DNA of 64,000 bases from a virus (IMGVR_UViG_3300020380_000001:242501-306500); one strand, 5' to 3'; shown: positions 52,401-61,203, counted from the first letter of the stretch. The notes: generated from the letters alone by a model not told the origin. Translations and numbers: made by a program.

Positions 52401-53338
52401 TCAGTCGGCACTTTAGTCCATTTCTCAATAACTTCTTGAGTTGAACGATCTATTCGCTGGAAATAAACGTCTTGGTTATTGATGTTCTGCTCATTAATAT
52501 CCAGGATGCGGTTAGGCACAGGTGATGTAAATTCAAAGCTAGACGATGTTAGGCTGCCTTGTTTGAAATATAAGAAAAACCCGTTGTTAATTGAGCTAGT
52601 ACCTTGCCCGTCATTCACATACAACATGTGGAACGGGTCAGCTGGGTCCGGGTGTCTCTCGTAAACATAACCACCATCGTCGAAGTTGGCGTTGGTGATG
52701 TTAAGTGGCAATGATCTACCGTTTACGTTAATGTCAACTGAGTAGTTATCTAGCGCGGTTTCGCTTGTGTTTACTGCGTATAATTCGGTAGTTTCTCCAC
52801 CTACTTGGCCTGACTTTAGTGGTCTACCAAATTGGTTAGTAGTTAGAAAAGCTGCGTTTAAAATACTAGTAAACTGCTCAATTGAATCACTGTTATTCGC
52901 ATCGTCCCAGTATACGTTTGTGCCTTTAAGGTTTCGTCCAGCTGAGTCATATACGTCTTGGCTGGTTGATACTGATCTAACGCGCAACAGGCCGCGAGCA
53001 GGTATGTTACGGCTAGCTTCATAACTAAGCATACGAGCAAGGCGCACAACAGAGTCACGACGCTCAGCAGTATCGAGAAAGTTTTCACGAGTGTTCATGT
53101 CAGTACGAAGCGCCATCGACGTTGTAACGAAAGCTAACAAGTCAACAATAGCAATTAGTTCTGAGCTTTCTACGAAATCGTTAAAGTCTTCCGGATAGTG
53201 CTCGTTTATATACGACAGCAAATCACGTTTGATGCCGTCGAAATCATAGTTTGTGAAGTTAACGTCTTTAAAACTGCGAAAGACTTTTAGGTAGTCCTCT
53301 GCCGCAAAAAGTGTTGATTGACGTAAGGGTTGTGACAT
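49406..53338 (-). CDS. 6: Baseplate wedge protein gp6-like
   Basis: 1310 residues, about double T4 gp6 (660). The N-terminus (LRQSTLFAAEDYLKVFRSF, YDFDGIKRDLLSYI, ELIAIVDLLAFV, NTRENFLDTAERRDSVVRLARMLSY) matches gp6/J-like wedge proteins. The C-terminus (WNFGDSFYYTELSAFIH) also fits. gp6 forms the ring joining the wedges. It follows gp25 (4-base gap), as in T4-like order. Confidence 0.85.
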   Translation of the reverse strand: MSQPLRQSTLFAAEDYLKVFRSFKDVNFTNYDFDGIKRDLLSYINEHYPEDFNDFVESSELIAIVDLLAFVTTSMALRTDMNTRENFLDTAERRDSVVRLARMLSYEASRNIPARGLLRVRSVSTSQDVYDSAGRNLKGTNVYWDDANNSDSIEQFTSILNAAFLTTNQFGRPLKSGQVGGETTELYAVNTSETALDNYSVDINVNGRSLPLNITNANFDDGGYVYERHPDPADPFHMLYVNDGQGTSSINNGFFLYFKQGSLTSSSFEFTSPVPNRILDINEQNINNQDVYFQRIDRSTQEVIEKWTKVPTDIGTNISYNGISASERKIYSEITNLNDTVSLKFSDGVNGEMPKGNYRVWYRQSQNENVIIRPSDASNIQIALRYIGKDQQTYTLTVTASLEYTVDNGAPSETTENIKQRAPAVYYTQNRMVNGEDYNSLPLQKGNEIEKLHAVNRTYAGHSRYVNTADPTGHVKNLSVAGDDGVLFIERDQPEQEIFDIPVAASQCNKIPVRDLLINRVSPFVDNYRLRNFFFASYLPEAGLDAFVVDTEVPVLWKTKPGLSKYNYGYLYFRRGNSDVTLSSQDTSSYGGILPNIKQGAALTFVNPNDSFDKIHVNVTGLTRFGIPSDNETRGPITLSKEVPAGYILTRIIPRMNIDFSSYFTGIKQRVDGTTASLYETISSTVGDNSNITDSVGINIIENIINTKSFGLGYDITEEQWYIIENIADPNADFEITGENSWLIYFESLRENNLTKYRVITRGDRYVFESYQQAAFFYDGDNPAIDLYTGRARRDQIVLTADNTSPYPSETWTGTVEKIPRYDSFGVLQSTETKVVWRNGTVTTDNIIVMTRPGNSSNVTLTKTGAFTNISMEVSNGFVKVSDSDLDSLPPVTDGQSTVTITYSDGARLGNDIIFNVVKQYLNDDGSVNNRRVEITPADLNADGVSENPLAFDNFVPLASKVAFESVIDYQGNESENVLVGGIVNITATSQLNLIDWTNIEFNGQRIRNIKMITMPDYSYMTLFASIVSSGAVDRRTQFTVARNFENKVVYVESEDTFYILPLIKHVDDIPDGETVTSNIVESTSYSAKRGRSFAVNTFSDETLPVYFRWIHYAPTDHRIDPSPSNIVDMYVLTSGYYAQVQSWKRSNGSASEFPDYPTMRELGIQFGDLKEYKMMSDEIVFRPAKFKTLFGTQANKEHQAKFLVVKIPGVVVSDNEIKTEVIKAIDEYFEISNWNFGDSFYYTELSAFIHQRLSTKISSVVIVPEKATGTFGDLFKVQAETNELFISTATVDNVEIVNDLTPGNMRKRS

Positions 53339-53342
53339 GCTG

Positions 53343-53708
53343 TTAAATTCCTGTATTTTCCGTATATTCTAGGTATAATTGGTCGGTTGTTCCCAACGGA
53401 TCGTAATTGATTGTTGCCGATATCAAGATAGAATGATCGCCTACTTGTATTGACACTGACACCACAGTTACACGCGGGTCTCTGCGCAGTATTAATCTGA
53501 CTTCATCTTCTATGGCGTCTACTACTGCCTGTTCGTTTGGTTCCCCCAAATACAGGTGCAGGTTAGACCCGTAACTAACGTTACCGATCCTTGATCCACG
53601 TCGGGTTGTCAATTCATTTAGAATATCGCGCTTCACTAATTCGGCATCCGTTAAAGTATACGGTCCCGAAGTTTTGTTAATTGTACTGAGTCCTTTGAAT
53701 CTAGCCAT
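53343..53708 (-). CDS. 25: Baseplate wedge protein gp25-like
   Basis: 121 residues. LVKRDILNELTTRRGSRIGNVSYGS, LHLYLGEPNEQAVVDAIEDEV and LRRDPRVTVVSVSI are the gp25/W-like pattern with its conserved R-G-x-R and P-N/E-x core. It caps the sheath-baseplate junction together with gp6. A late-type box lies 27-33 bases upstream. Confidence 0.9.
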   Translation of the reverse strand: MARFKGLSTINKTSGPYTLTDAELVKRDILNELTTRRGSRIGNVSYGSNLHLYLGEPNEQAVVDAIEDEVRLILRRDPRVTVVSVSIQVGDHSILISATINYDPLGTTDQLYLEYTENTGI

Positions 53709-53734
53709 AGTCCTGATATCTTGCTCTTTAAGGA

Positions 53735-53741
53735 TATTTAG
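53735..53741 (-). promoter_or_regulatory. Late promoter box before gp25
   Basis: CTAAATA on the minus strand (AACTAAATATCC), 27-33 bases before the gp25 start. Confidence 0.6.
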
Positions 53742-53764
53742 TTGAAAAAAAATTCAAAAATATC

Positions 53765-53793
53765 TTGACAGGATATTACTTTGGCACTATTAT
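53765..53793 (+). promoter_or_regulatory. Consensus host-type promoter inside virion block
   Basis: TTGACA (53765-53770), 17 bases, TATTAT (53788-53793), near-perfect sigma70 consensus. It faces away from the gp25 late box and drives the 53841 gene. Confidence 0.8.
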
Positions 53794-53840
53794 AGTTTTT
53801 ACTTTTTTACTTTTCCACAATAATAAGAGGTTTAAAACCC

Positions 53841-54104
53841 ATGTCAGTTAAAAAGTTAGCACAAGAGATCACTGATCTTCACTCTCGCTTTGCAGACTAC
53901 AACAAGAAACACCCTGGCCGTCGGTTCCATATCATCAGAACCGGTAACAGCAACCGCCCACAGTTGCACTGGATTATTAATGAATTCGGTGTTTACGATT
54001 CAAAGTCAAAGAAGTACATTCTGGCGTACATTAATCACTTTGATGCTCCTAGCGCAGTTGAAGAAATGCGCGAATTGATCACTTCGGCTGAAAAGGAAAA
54101 GTAA
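53841..54104 (+). CDS. Small hypothetical protein, 87 aa, strand-reversed in virion block
   Basis: 87 residues, basic and aromatic: DLHSRFADYNKKHPGRRFHIIRTG, LHWIINEFGVYDSKSKKYILA. No family recognised. It has its own strong host-type promoter and ends at a terminator that also stops the opposite hub operon, so it is expressed independently and probably early. A small regulatory or host-targeting protein is a reasonable guess only. Confidence 0.75.
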   Translation: MSVKKLAQEITDLHSRFADYNKKHPGRRFHIIRTGNSNRPQLHWIINEFGVYDSKSKKYILAYINHFDAPSAVEEMRELITSAEKEK

Positions 54105-54118
54105 GTCGAAGTTTACGT

Positions 54119-54147
54119 AAAAAAGGCGCTTTTAAGCGCCTTTTTTT
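54119..54147. terminator. Bidirectional terminator
   Basis: AAAAAAGGCGCTT, 2-base loop (longer when frayed), AAGCGCCTTTTTT. It lies between the 53841 gene (plus) and the hub gene end (54146, minus), serving both. Confidence 0.9.
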
Positions 54148-56107
54148 ATCCCCGTTTGTCCGTCTTATAGTCAGGATACCATTTTTCTACATCACCTGTA
54201 TTTTCATGCTCCCTGCACGGTTCACGTGTCATAAATCGTTTAACGATTGTTTTGATTTCTTCCGACATGTAACTCAACGAAAATACCTTATTACCGTCGG
54301 GTTTTAGTTCGCCCAATACGTTGTATTTTTCATTTAATTCAGCAAGTTGTATTTCATCGGGTTCGACAGGATCAACAACCATTTCTTCGTTTACGTCTGA
54401 TCCAGTGCCGGCAGCGCCTACGCCAGATGCGCCCGGCGACACAACGGCAGCAAGGAAGTTAGGTGCACCGTTACCATCTAAAGTGTCTTTAACGTTCTGT
54501 GCCAGTACCGAGCCAGCCAAGTGCGTTGTGCCTTGCAAGCCTATTTTGCCAGCGTTAAGACCTACTTCTGAAGCATCTATGGTAGATTTTCCGCTTGATG
54601 TAACCCCAACGGTACCGTCAGTGGTAATACCTATTGACCCTGCCATGTTTATAGTTGAACCAGAGCTCTTAATAGTTGTAGTATCACCAGTCACGCGCAA
54701 TGACGGTGTCTTAGTTGTTATGTGCTGGTCTACTTCTGTAACTGAGTTGCCTTCTATTTTTACGGTTACGTTTGCTTCTGAGTATGTATATGAATCCATT
54801 CTGTAAATTGTATGGGTGTTTTTACGGTACTCGGTTTTTACTTCATCTTGGTAAACAAAGTTCGATTTCTTCTTGATGTCACTACGCAGATCGTTTTCAA
54901 CATAAATGTCATAATCATTATTAGCCTGTATCTTAATGTTGCCGCCAGCGCCTTCTAGTTCCTCAGCAACTTCGCCTTTATCAGACCCTTTGTAGTCTTT
55001 AGCGGCTTTCAATTGCATATCGCGTCCAGCTTCAATATTAATATCCCTGTCAGCACGCAGGTTAAGGTCTTCATGGCTTCGAACACTTACTGATTTTGCA
55101 CTGAAGATATCCACATTACCTGTTTCACTTAATTGTATCCAGGCATTACCATCACGGTTATTAATGTAAACAATGCCGTCAGTTTCACCTATATAAATTT
55201 GTGCGCCTGAACGGGTGCGTAACCTCACAAACTCCGAGCCTTCTTCATCACTCAAAACAAATTGTGATCCACCCTTTCTACGGATAGGTATTTCTTGGGT
55301 GTCTTCTAGCTCAGGATCTAGTTGATGCTTGGTGGTTGACTTATATATTGCCTCGCTCTTAGACTGTGAGAAACTAGGCTTATTACCCTTTACAGCATAA
55401 TATTCTGCATCAGCTGCGGGGTCAGTTATGCGTGGGCCAGGCGTATTCATGCCATATATTTCGGCAGCGTTTGAAGTCATAGAACCAACACTCGTAGGCC
55501 CTCTAACTTGGTCATGTATCAAACCACTTTTACGCAACCCTGCAGACAAATACGGTTGAATAGGACGATTCTCATCTCTAAAACTCTCTGTAACAGCCGA
55601 ATAAAGTTTATTGTACTCCGCAACGGGCAACGGTGTACTTTCTGAATTGGTGCTGTCATAGAACCCGTCACGTCTTTTATTGGGTTCTTTGGCTGTAACA
55701 GCGGGTACCATATTATGTGAGTGGGCTTCCGGTATACAAGCGAACCAATATGCTCTGGTAGTTTTACCCACAGCCAACGCAATTAATACTTGGTTATTAA
55801 TATCAGGCGGCACAGCCCAAAAGCCGTAGCTGGACTGAGTATCAACATACGACTGGTGATCGTTACCAATCCAGTCTAGCGGGGTGGATCCGGCGAAAGG
55901 ACTTGCGTAATGGCACTTTATCCAACCGTTTCTGTCGCTGGGTGCTGATCCCGAAAGCTCAGGCACGTACACCATTAAGCTGCCGTTTCTACGAATATCA
56001 CGGTTGTCCTTAACTTGCCCTACATAAATGCTTTGGTTGTTTTTACCGGGATAATGATCACTAGCATCAGTAATCATATCCGGCTTGTTATTCTTTACAC
56101 TTCTCAT
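54146..56107 (-). CDS. 5: Baseplate central spike/hub protein gp5-like, no lysozyme
   Basis: 653 residues. The N-terminal OB-fold type region (YVGQVKDNRDIRRNGSLMVYVP, NNQVLIALAVG) fits gp5/VgrG. After about 270 residues comes a long repetitive beta region (TNSE to GKIGLQGT) with repeats such as INIEAGRDMQLKAAKDY and IKIQANNDYDI that look like the triple-stranded beta-helix needle. The T4 gp5 lysozyme module between OB and needle is missing; residues between them are low-complexity. It probably forms the membrane-piercing tip. First hub gene after the terminator. Confidence 0.75.
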   Translation of the reverse strand: MRSVKNNKPDMITDASDHYPGKNNQSIYVGQVKDNRDIRRNGSLMVYVPELSGSAPSDRNGWIKCHYASPFAGSTPLDWIGNDHQSYVDTQSSYGFWAVPPDINNQVLIALAVGKTTRAYWFACIPEAHSHNMVPAVTAKEPNKRRDGFYDSTNSESTPLPVAEYNKLYSAVTESFRDENRPIQPYLSAGLRKSGLIHDQVRGPTSVGSMTSNAAEIYGMNTPGPRITDPAADAEYYAVKGNKPSFSQSKSEAIYKSTTKHQLDPELEDTQEIPIRRKGGSQFVLSDEEGSEFVRLRTRSGAQIYIGETDGIVYINNRDGNAWIQLSETGNVDIFSAKSVSVRSHEDLNLRADRDINIEAGRDMQLKAAKDYKGSDKGEVAEELEGAGGNIKIQANNDYDIYVENDLRSDIKKKSNFVYQDEVKTEYRKNTHTIYRMDSYTYSEANVTVKIEGNSVTEVDQHITTKTPSLRVTGDTTTIKSSGSTINMAGSIGITTDGTVGVTSSGKSTIDASEVGLNAGKIGLQGTTHLAGSVLAQNVKDTLDGNGAPNFLAAVVSPGASGVGAAGTGSDVNEEMVVDPVEPDEIQLAELNEKYNVLGELKPDGNKVFSLSYMSEEIKTIVKRFMTREPCREHENTGDVEKWYPDYKTDKRG

Positions 56108-56108
56108 A

Positions 56109-58142
56109 TTATTCGTCTACACTCACGTACCAACTAGCAGGCCTTACAAGATTTAATGTTTGTGTGAAATTACCTTCATCAAATACATGTGTTACTTCTA
56201 AAACTCGATATACATTTGTCATAGCCGGGTCGGGTTTTGTTCCTGGCTTATTCTCGTATGCCAAGTCCTTTTTCATATTGTTAACTTGTAGATAAATGTA
56301 CTGATCGTACGGCAAATTAAAACTAAGCCAATCAGGATCGCCTTGTATTTTAATCTCACCTGTTGCTGCAACATCAAAGTCTTCAAACAACTCACGAACA
56401 ATACTTTCGCTTTCAATTATTACACCGTCACGAGTGTCGCCTATTACTCCGTGCGACTTTTCTTTCTGGTCAGCTATGTCATATACATACGACGGCACTG
56501 TGTTGAAAAACTCAGCGTCACTGCTATGCGACGGCGTAGATTTGGTTGTTACCAGATTAGCAGAAGGCGCGGTGTCTGATTCAGCTGTGGTCCTTACGTC
56601 ATTTGTCTGTGCCTTTTTGCCCGGTGCGTTAACCGAGTTCATAAATTTACTAAGGTTATCCGGGCGCAGAGCTCTATGCCAGGTGAAGTCAATCTCAACG
56701 TCAAAGTCAATTACAGATTGGTTTTTACCAGTAAAAATATAGTTGTATTGTTTATAAAGATATACACCGTATTGGGTGTATTCATTACTAAGCAGAGACT
56801 CTTTCCTAAAACGCGCAGGCCCAGTAACATCAACTCGTGCTTTTCTACGCTTGCGCACAATATAATAATAGTCGTAAATGTTCCTGTTAGCGTCTTCTGA
56901 ATATGACACTGGACGTACATCAGTCTCAATAGTGTAGTAATCAACACTAGATAAATTCCCTGACTTCTCCTTTTTGGGGCGATCCACTACCGCATAATGC
57001 AAGCGAGTATGTTTCATTAAGCTGCGAATAACAGTAACAATGTCAGTCTTGGAATTAACTTTAAGGTCTTCTATATTGAATGCTTTATTTTCAGTAGACT
57101 TGGAGTTAATTGCGAATTCCAATTCTTGGTCGTTAAACCCTTCAAATATTACGACTGATTTCTCGCGCAATGAACTCATGATAATATTGTATTTTAGCTC
57201 GCCGTCTGATTCATTAAGCACGCGTTGAGCTCGGTGCTTGGCAGTTTGACCTATCTTTTTAAACAGTTCGCCTTCTTCGTAGTTTCCGTTACTGCCGGTG
57301 GCACCTAAAACATCCTTGATAGATTTCATCTTCTTTAGTTCTTGGGACGTTATAGTGACTTCATAATCTAGATCTACTGCGGTTTTTTGCAGTGCAAGCG
57401 AGTTAAGGCCAACGAGTTCTATTTCGTATTGTGAACCGTTGGAATCCATCTTAGTGCGTATTCTAACTACTTTAAATCGTATTGTTTGTTTGGATATTTG
57501 CTCAGTACCAAACTTCACAACTTCAGGCGCGTTGGTTGTAGATCGTCCTGTAAACCAAATATTAAGATACGTAGGTACCGAGATAGGACTGGATCCCAGA
57601 TCCAATGTCTTAATACCTTCTATGATTTTTTCAGGAAGCGTGCACCCGTTAGGCTCAGTAATAGTCATGCGTGCCTTTATAGAGGGCATACTACTTTCAG
57701 AACCAGTGGATGTATGGATTGTTACTAACTCAAACTTAGAGATGATCAGTTCACTGGCGCCTGTTTTGGCTAGCACATATTTGGATCCACCGTCGTCGGG
57801 TAAGTTACCCACAGATGTAAGGTCGTCAATAACTGAGTACCTATCCATACGTAAATCACCCGCAGCGTCCAAGTCCAATTTAGCCATGAACCATTCAAGG
57901 TTATACATGTTTGTGTGATACTTGTAAAGCGGGTTACCATCGTCTAGTACTTCGCTACTTTGTTCCCTGTCTGTTTGAGTAATATCATCATCAAGAGGCA
58001 CGTTTTGTCGGCCGCCCGAGTTCTCGAAAGCAGTAACTTCTTGACGTCTATTACTTTCATCAACAAGTGGTGAAAAGTCATTCCCCGTTTCTGTCACAGT
58101 GAACGGGTTAAACGGATTCGGTTCTACTTTATTATTACTCAT
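56109..58142 (-). CDS. 27: Baseplate hub protein gp27-like
   Basis: 677 residues, longer than T4 gp27 (391). It lies directly upstream of the gp5-like gene and overlaps the gp53-like gene by 4 bases. Middle motifs (FKVVRIRTKMDSNGSQYEIELVGL, VVDRPKKEKSG) and the C-terminal VLEVTHVFDEGNFTQTLNLVRP are typical of hub proteins of the gp27/gpD family. It should make the tail-tube-to-spike connection. The N-terminal 110 residues are polar and probably flexible. Confidence 0.75.
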   Translation of the reverse strand: MSNNKVEPNPFNPFTVTETGNDFSPLVDESNRRQEVTAFENSGGRQNVPLDDDITQTDREQSSEVLDDGNPLYKYHTNMYNLEWFMAKLDLDAAGDLRMDRYSVIDDLTSVGNLPDDGGSKYVLAKTGASELIISKFELVTIHTSTGSESSMPSIKARMTITEPNGCTLPEKIIEGIKTLDLGSSPISVPTYLNIWFTGRSTTNAPEVVKFGTEQISKQTIRFKVVRIRTKMDSNGSQYEIELVGLNSLALQKTAVDLDYEVTITSQELKKMKSIKDVLGATGSNGNYEEGELFKKIGQTAKHRAQRVLNESDGELKYNIIMSSLREKSVVIFEGFNDQELEFAINSKSTENKAFNIEDLKVNSKTDIVTVIRSLMKHTRLHYAVVDRPKKEKSGNLSSVDYYTIETDVRPVSYSEDANRNIYDYYYIVRKRRKARVDVTGPARFRKESLLSNEYTQYGVYLYKQYNYIFTGKNQSVIDFDVEIDFTWHRALRPDNLSKFMNSVNAPGKKAQTNDVRTTAESDTAPSANLVTTKSTPSHSSDAEFFNTVPSYVYDIADQKEKSHGVIGDTRDGVIIESESIVRELFEDFDVAATGEIKIQGDPDWLSFNLPYDQYIYLQVNNMKKDLAYENKPGTKPDPAMTNVYRVLEVTHVFDEGNFTQTLNLVRPASWYVSVDE

Positions 58143-58411
58143 ATTTGAATGTTGTCTCTGTTTGGTACTTTTATGCTTAGGCCAGCCACAAAGTCATGTA
58201 TAGGATCTTCGATTAAGTCCTTGTTGTGTTGCCAAAAAACCCAGAATAATCGCTCGTCACCGTATAGTTCACTAGCCAATAAATCAGGGCGTTGATGATG
58301 TGCATTAGAAATGACTATTGTCCTATCATCACGGGATTTAGCTATACTAACCGGCTGCCACAGATCGCGATAAAAATCGCGCAGGGGCGTGTTTTTATAA
58401 GGGTTACTCAT
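58139..58411 (-). CDS. 53: Baseplate wedge protein gp53-like
   Basis: 90 residues. RPDLLASELYGDERLFWVFWQHN and DPIHDFVAGLSIKVP match the gp53/LysM-like wedge family (bacteria-like R-P-D-x-L-A, G-D-x-x-x-W pattern). Shorter than T4 gp53 (196), so only the core is present. It overlaps both neighbours. Confidence 0.8.
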   Translation of the reverse strand: MSNPYKNTPLRDFYRDLWQPVSIAKSRDDRTIVISNAHHQRPDLLASELYGDERLFWVFWQHNKDLIEDPIHDFVAGLSIKVPNRDNIQI

Positions 58412-59022
58412 TAGTAGAATCCTTTAATTGCGTTTTGTCCAGTCGCGTATTGTTCTATATCAAAATCAGTGAGTGACTCGTTCGCAGGGTATACCGGCGA
58501 TAGGGTAATGTTTATGGTGGCTTTTACTTGTACTCGCCCGTACTCAGTATCCACATAATCAGAATCCTGGTTGTTAATCGGCACGACAAAGTTCTTCATA
58601 ACTACTGGTACTTTGTTGTAGATGAAGTCGCCGTTAGAGCTAAACTCTAATATTGGCGGCGGGGCGCCTGCGCCTTGGCTCTTACCTATAAAACCTTTAG
58701 TCACGGTTCTACAAAACTGAATCGCGCCTATAAAATAATGCGCTTTGTGCTTAGTGTTGTTTACGAACGGTAGCACCACTGAAATGTCGTTTACTGCACT
58801 ACGTTTCCAAGAATAAATGTTATGATTGGTATGAACCAAATCGTTGCTGGTGTAGTCAGCCTGAGCACTGATGTTTATCTCGGGCGGTAGCAAAAACGCG
58901 ATGCCGTTCCTTGATTGATCAGGGTTGGCTTCGTTTCTAGACGACAGGAAGCTCATAGGTTCTTTCCCAAACCACTCCCCATATGCGTCATTTTTTATAA
59001 ATAGTCCACCTTTGCCGATCAC
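58411..59022 (-). CDS. Baseplate/tail-tube junction-type structural protein
   Basis: 203 residues from a GTG at 59022 with GGAG seven bases upstream. FLLPPEINISAQADYTSNDLVHTNHNIYSWKRS and VVMKNFVVPINNQDSDYV resemble structural proteins at the tail-tube/baseplate junction (T4 gp48/gp54 position) in marine myophages. It leads the hub operon behind a late box. The exact T4 equivalent is uncertain. Confidence 0.6.
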   Translation of the reverse strand: MIGKGGLFIKNDAYGEWFGKEPMSFLSSRNEANPDQSRNGIAFLLPPEINISAQADYTSNDLVHTNHNIYSWKRSAVNDISVVLPFVNNTKHKAHYFIGAIQFCRTVTKGFIGKSQGAGAPPPILEFSSNGDFIYNKVPVVMKNFVVPINNQDSDYVDTEYGRVQVKATINITLSPVYPANESLTDFDIEQYATGQNAIKGFY

Positions 59023-59042
59023 GTTAATACTCCATTTTCTAA

Positions 59043-59049
59043 TATTTAG
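59043..59049 (-). promoter_or_regulatory. Late promoter box for hub operon
   Basis: CTAAATA on the minus strand, 21-27 bases before the GTG at 59022. It lies beside the divergent host-type promoter of gp55. Confidence 0.6.
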
Positions 59050-59060
59050 CTATCAAAAAG

Positions 59061-59090
59061 TTGCATTCTGTTTGGGATCTATGCTATAAT
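59061..59090 (+). promoter_or_regulatory. Host-type promoter for gp55
   Basis: TTGCAT (59061-59066), 18 bases, TATAAT (59085-59090), with an extended -10 TGC. It drives the gp55-gp47-gp46 operon. Confidence 0.75.
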
Positions 59091-59155
59091 GTAGAAGATA
59101 TCTTCCCGCGCACAGATGCGGAATAAAAACAATAATAATAAAAATCGAGGATATA

Positions 59156-59956
59156 ATGTCAAACACCGATAATTCGCACTACCTGAAAAACCGCGAAATG
59201 ACAGCGGAAATCAACAAGTGCAAATACACTTATTGTCATTTCATTTCACCAGAATACCAGAGATACGAAGGAATTCTCGAGGGTTCGTATAAGGACATTT
59301 TCTCTAAAGCCGTAGACGAGGATGGGGTCGAGTTTCAACCGCATATCGTAAAAGCTGTTAAACGGTACGCTAAAAACAAGCGCAACGAAACAGGCCAAGT
59401 AGTGGCTGTTGAAGATGTTGACTTGAGCGATGTTGTTTTCAGAGTAATGACTGACGAACACATACCTACCGACGAGACAGGCGAGCCCATAAAACTTAAC
59501 TTCCCTGCTTTCAAGCATTACATTGTAACCGACTTAGAAAAGGAAGAGGTTAAAGAAGTGGGTAAGAGCCACCACTCAGACGAAAATACGTTTTCGATGA
59601 CACACGGCAAAACTTCCAATAAACTGGGAGAGATTTACCTACTTATGGTTAATCGCTATGGCGGCCGCTATAATTGGCGCGGGTACTCTTATCTTGATGA
59701 TATGAAAGGCCAAGCACTTACACAATTAGCAAAAGTTGGCTTGATGTTCAACGAAGCTAAGGGCACAGATCATCCAAACCCGTTTGCTTATTACACTACT
59801 ATTATTAAACGTTGTTTTAGTAAAGTAATAAAAGACGAGAAACGAGTGAGCGAGATTCGCGACAGCTTGTTAATGGACGCAGATCGTGACCCAAGTAACG
59901 CTAAGCAACTTGAACTAGAATCAGCTTACCGTAACCGCTATAGTGAGGACGACTAA
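59156..59956 (+). CDS. 55: Late-transcription sigma factor gp55-like
   Basis: 266 residues, larger than T4 gp55 (185), with a 100-residue N-terminal extension. The C-terminal core YLLMVNRYGGRYNWRGYSYLDDMKGQALTQLAKVG and FAYYTTIIKRCFSKVIKDEKR is the gp55 sigma region-2 type sequence (promoter -10 and RNAP contact). A clear GAGGATAT ribosome-binding site precedes the ATG. It is transcribed from a host-type promoter, and TAAATA boxes across the window are its likely targets. Confidence 0.9.
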   Translation: MSNTDNSHYLKNREMTAEINKCKYTYCHFISPEYQRYEGILEGSYKDIFSKAVDEDGVEFQPHIVKAVKRYAKNKRNETGQVVAVEDVDLSDVVFRVMTDEHIPTDETGEPIKLNFPAFKHYIVTDLEKEEVKEVGKSHHSDENTFSMTHGKTSNKLGEIYLLMVNRYGGRYNWRGYSYLDDMKGQALTQLAKVGLMFNEAKGTDHPNPFAYYTTIIKRCFSKVIKDEKRVSEIRDSLLMDADRDPSNAKQLELESAYRNRYSEDD

Positions 59957-60978
59957 TGGATTTTCAGCAGTTCGAAAGATCTATTATTTTTACCGATATT
60001 CACTTCGGGTTACGCAACAACTCGGCTACACACAACCAAGATTGCCTTGATTTCTTAGACGCGATGATCGCACACGCGCACGCCAACAATTGCGAAACTG
60101 CCATTTTTATGGGTGACTGGCATCACAGCCGTAACCAAATAAATGTGAGCACGCTCAATTACACACACCGTGCACTGGGCAAATTAAGTCAGAATTTCAA
60201 GCAAGTATTTTTCATAGTTGGTAACCACGATCTATTTTACCGTGACAAACGTGATATTCACTCAATTCCTATGAGCGAGCTGTACCCTAATATCATGCCA
60301 ATTACTGAAATTACTACAGTAGGTAACGCTACATTTGTTCCTTGGTTGGTCGGCGACGAATGGAAGAAAGTGAAGAAGATCAAGTCAAAATACATCTTCG
60401 GCCACTTCGAAATCCCAGGTTTTAGAATGAACAATATTGTTGAAGTTCCAGACCATGGTGAAATTAGCTCGTCCCACTTTAAGTACTCTGACTGGGTGTT
60501 TTCAGGACACTTGCACAAGCGCCAAATTAACGGTAACATTATCTATACCGGTAATTGTTTCCCGCATGATTACGGTGATTCAGGCGACACTGATAGAGGA
60601 TGGTGTACGCTCACTGATGGCGAAAAGCCAGAGTTACACAACTGGGAGGGTTGCCCAAGATTCATCCGCTGTAACCTTAGTGAAATCGCAGCGGATCCTG
60701 ACAAGTTCCTTATTCCGAAAGCGTATATTAAGGCAGTAACTGATGTTGATTTAAGTTACGAAGAAGTCGCGCATATGAAAGAAACGTTCCAGAACAGCTT
60801 TAATATACGCGAGTTCAGGCTAGTGGCTCCCAGTGAATCAGTTGACGGTGATTCTGAACTTACGCAAGAAGAAGAATCCCAAAGTGTTGACGAGATTGTA
60901 ACAAAACAAATCGAAGACCTTGAGTCTGATTCTTTTGATAAGAAACTACTTTTAGACATTTACAACGAGCTGGGTTAA
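59956..60978 (+). CDS. 47: Recombination endonuclease gp47-like (Mre11 type)
   Basis: 340 residues. Mre11 phosphodiesterase motifs in order: FTDIHFG (Asp14, His16), FMGDWHHSRN at 51-60, FIVGNHDLF at 87-94, FGHFEIPG near 149 and FSGHLHKRQ near 180. It pairs with gp46 to process DNA ends for recombination and replication, and overlaps the gp55 gene stop by one base. Confidence 0.95.
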   Translation: MDFQQFERSIIFTDIHFGLRNNSATHNQDCLDFLDAMIAHAHANNCETAIFMGDWHHSRNQINVSTLNYTHRALGKLSQNFKQVFFIVGNHDLFYRDKRDIHSIPMSELYPNIMPITEITTVGNATFVPWLVGDEWKKVKKIKSKYIFGHFEIPGFRMNNIVEVPDHGEISSSHFKYSDWVFSGHLHKRQINGNIIYTGNCFPHDYGDSGDTDRGWCTLTDGEKPELHNWEGCPRFIRCNLSEIAADPDKFLIPKAYIKAVTDVDLSYEEVAHMKETFQNSFNIREFRLVAPSESVDGDSELTQEEESQSVDEIVTKQIEDLESDSFDKKLLLDIYNELG

Positions 60979-60996
60979 CCAGCTCTAGGAGTTACT

Positions 60997-61203
60997 ATGA
61001 GTTGCACACATGAAAGACAAGTTGATCCTGAGTGGGTGACGGAAACATGTAGCTGGACAGGCGAAGAAATTAGTCGCTGGGAGTACCACGAACCAGTTTC
61101 AACCTTTGTTGACGTATCTACTCATTCATATAAATGCACCCAGTGTGGCGAAGTGTTTTATTACTCACAACGCGGGAAACAAATAGAAGAAGGCAAGCTT
61201 TAA
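60997..61203 (+). CDS. Small zinc-finger-like hypothetical protein, 68 aa
   Basis: 68 residues with CTHERQVDPEW...CSW and a C-terminal YKCTQCGEVFYYSQRG pair; the four Cys/His residues could form a zinc ribbon. Its stop shares TAATG with gp46, so it is coupled to the recombination genes. Function unknown. Confidence 0.65.
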   Translation: MSCTHERQVDPEWVTETCSWTGEEISRWEYHEPVSTFVDVSTHSYKCTQCGEVFYYSQRGKQIEEGKL

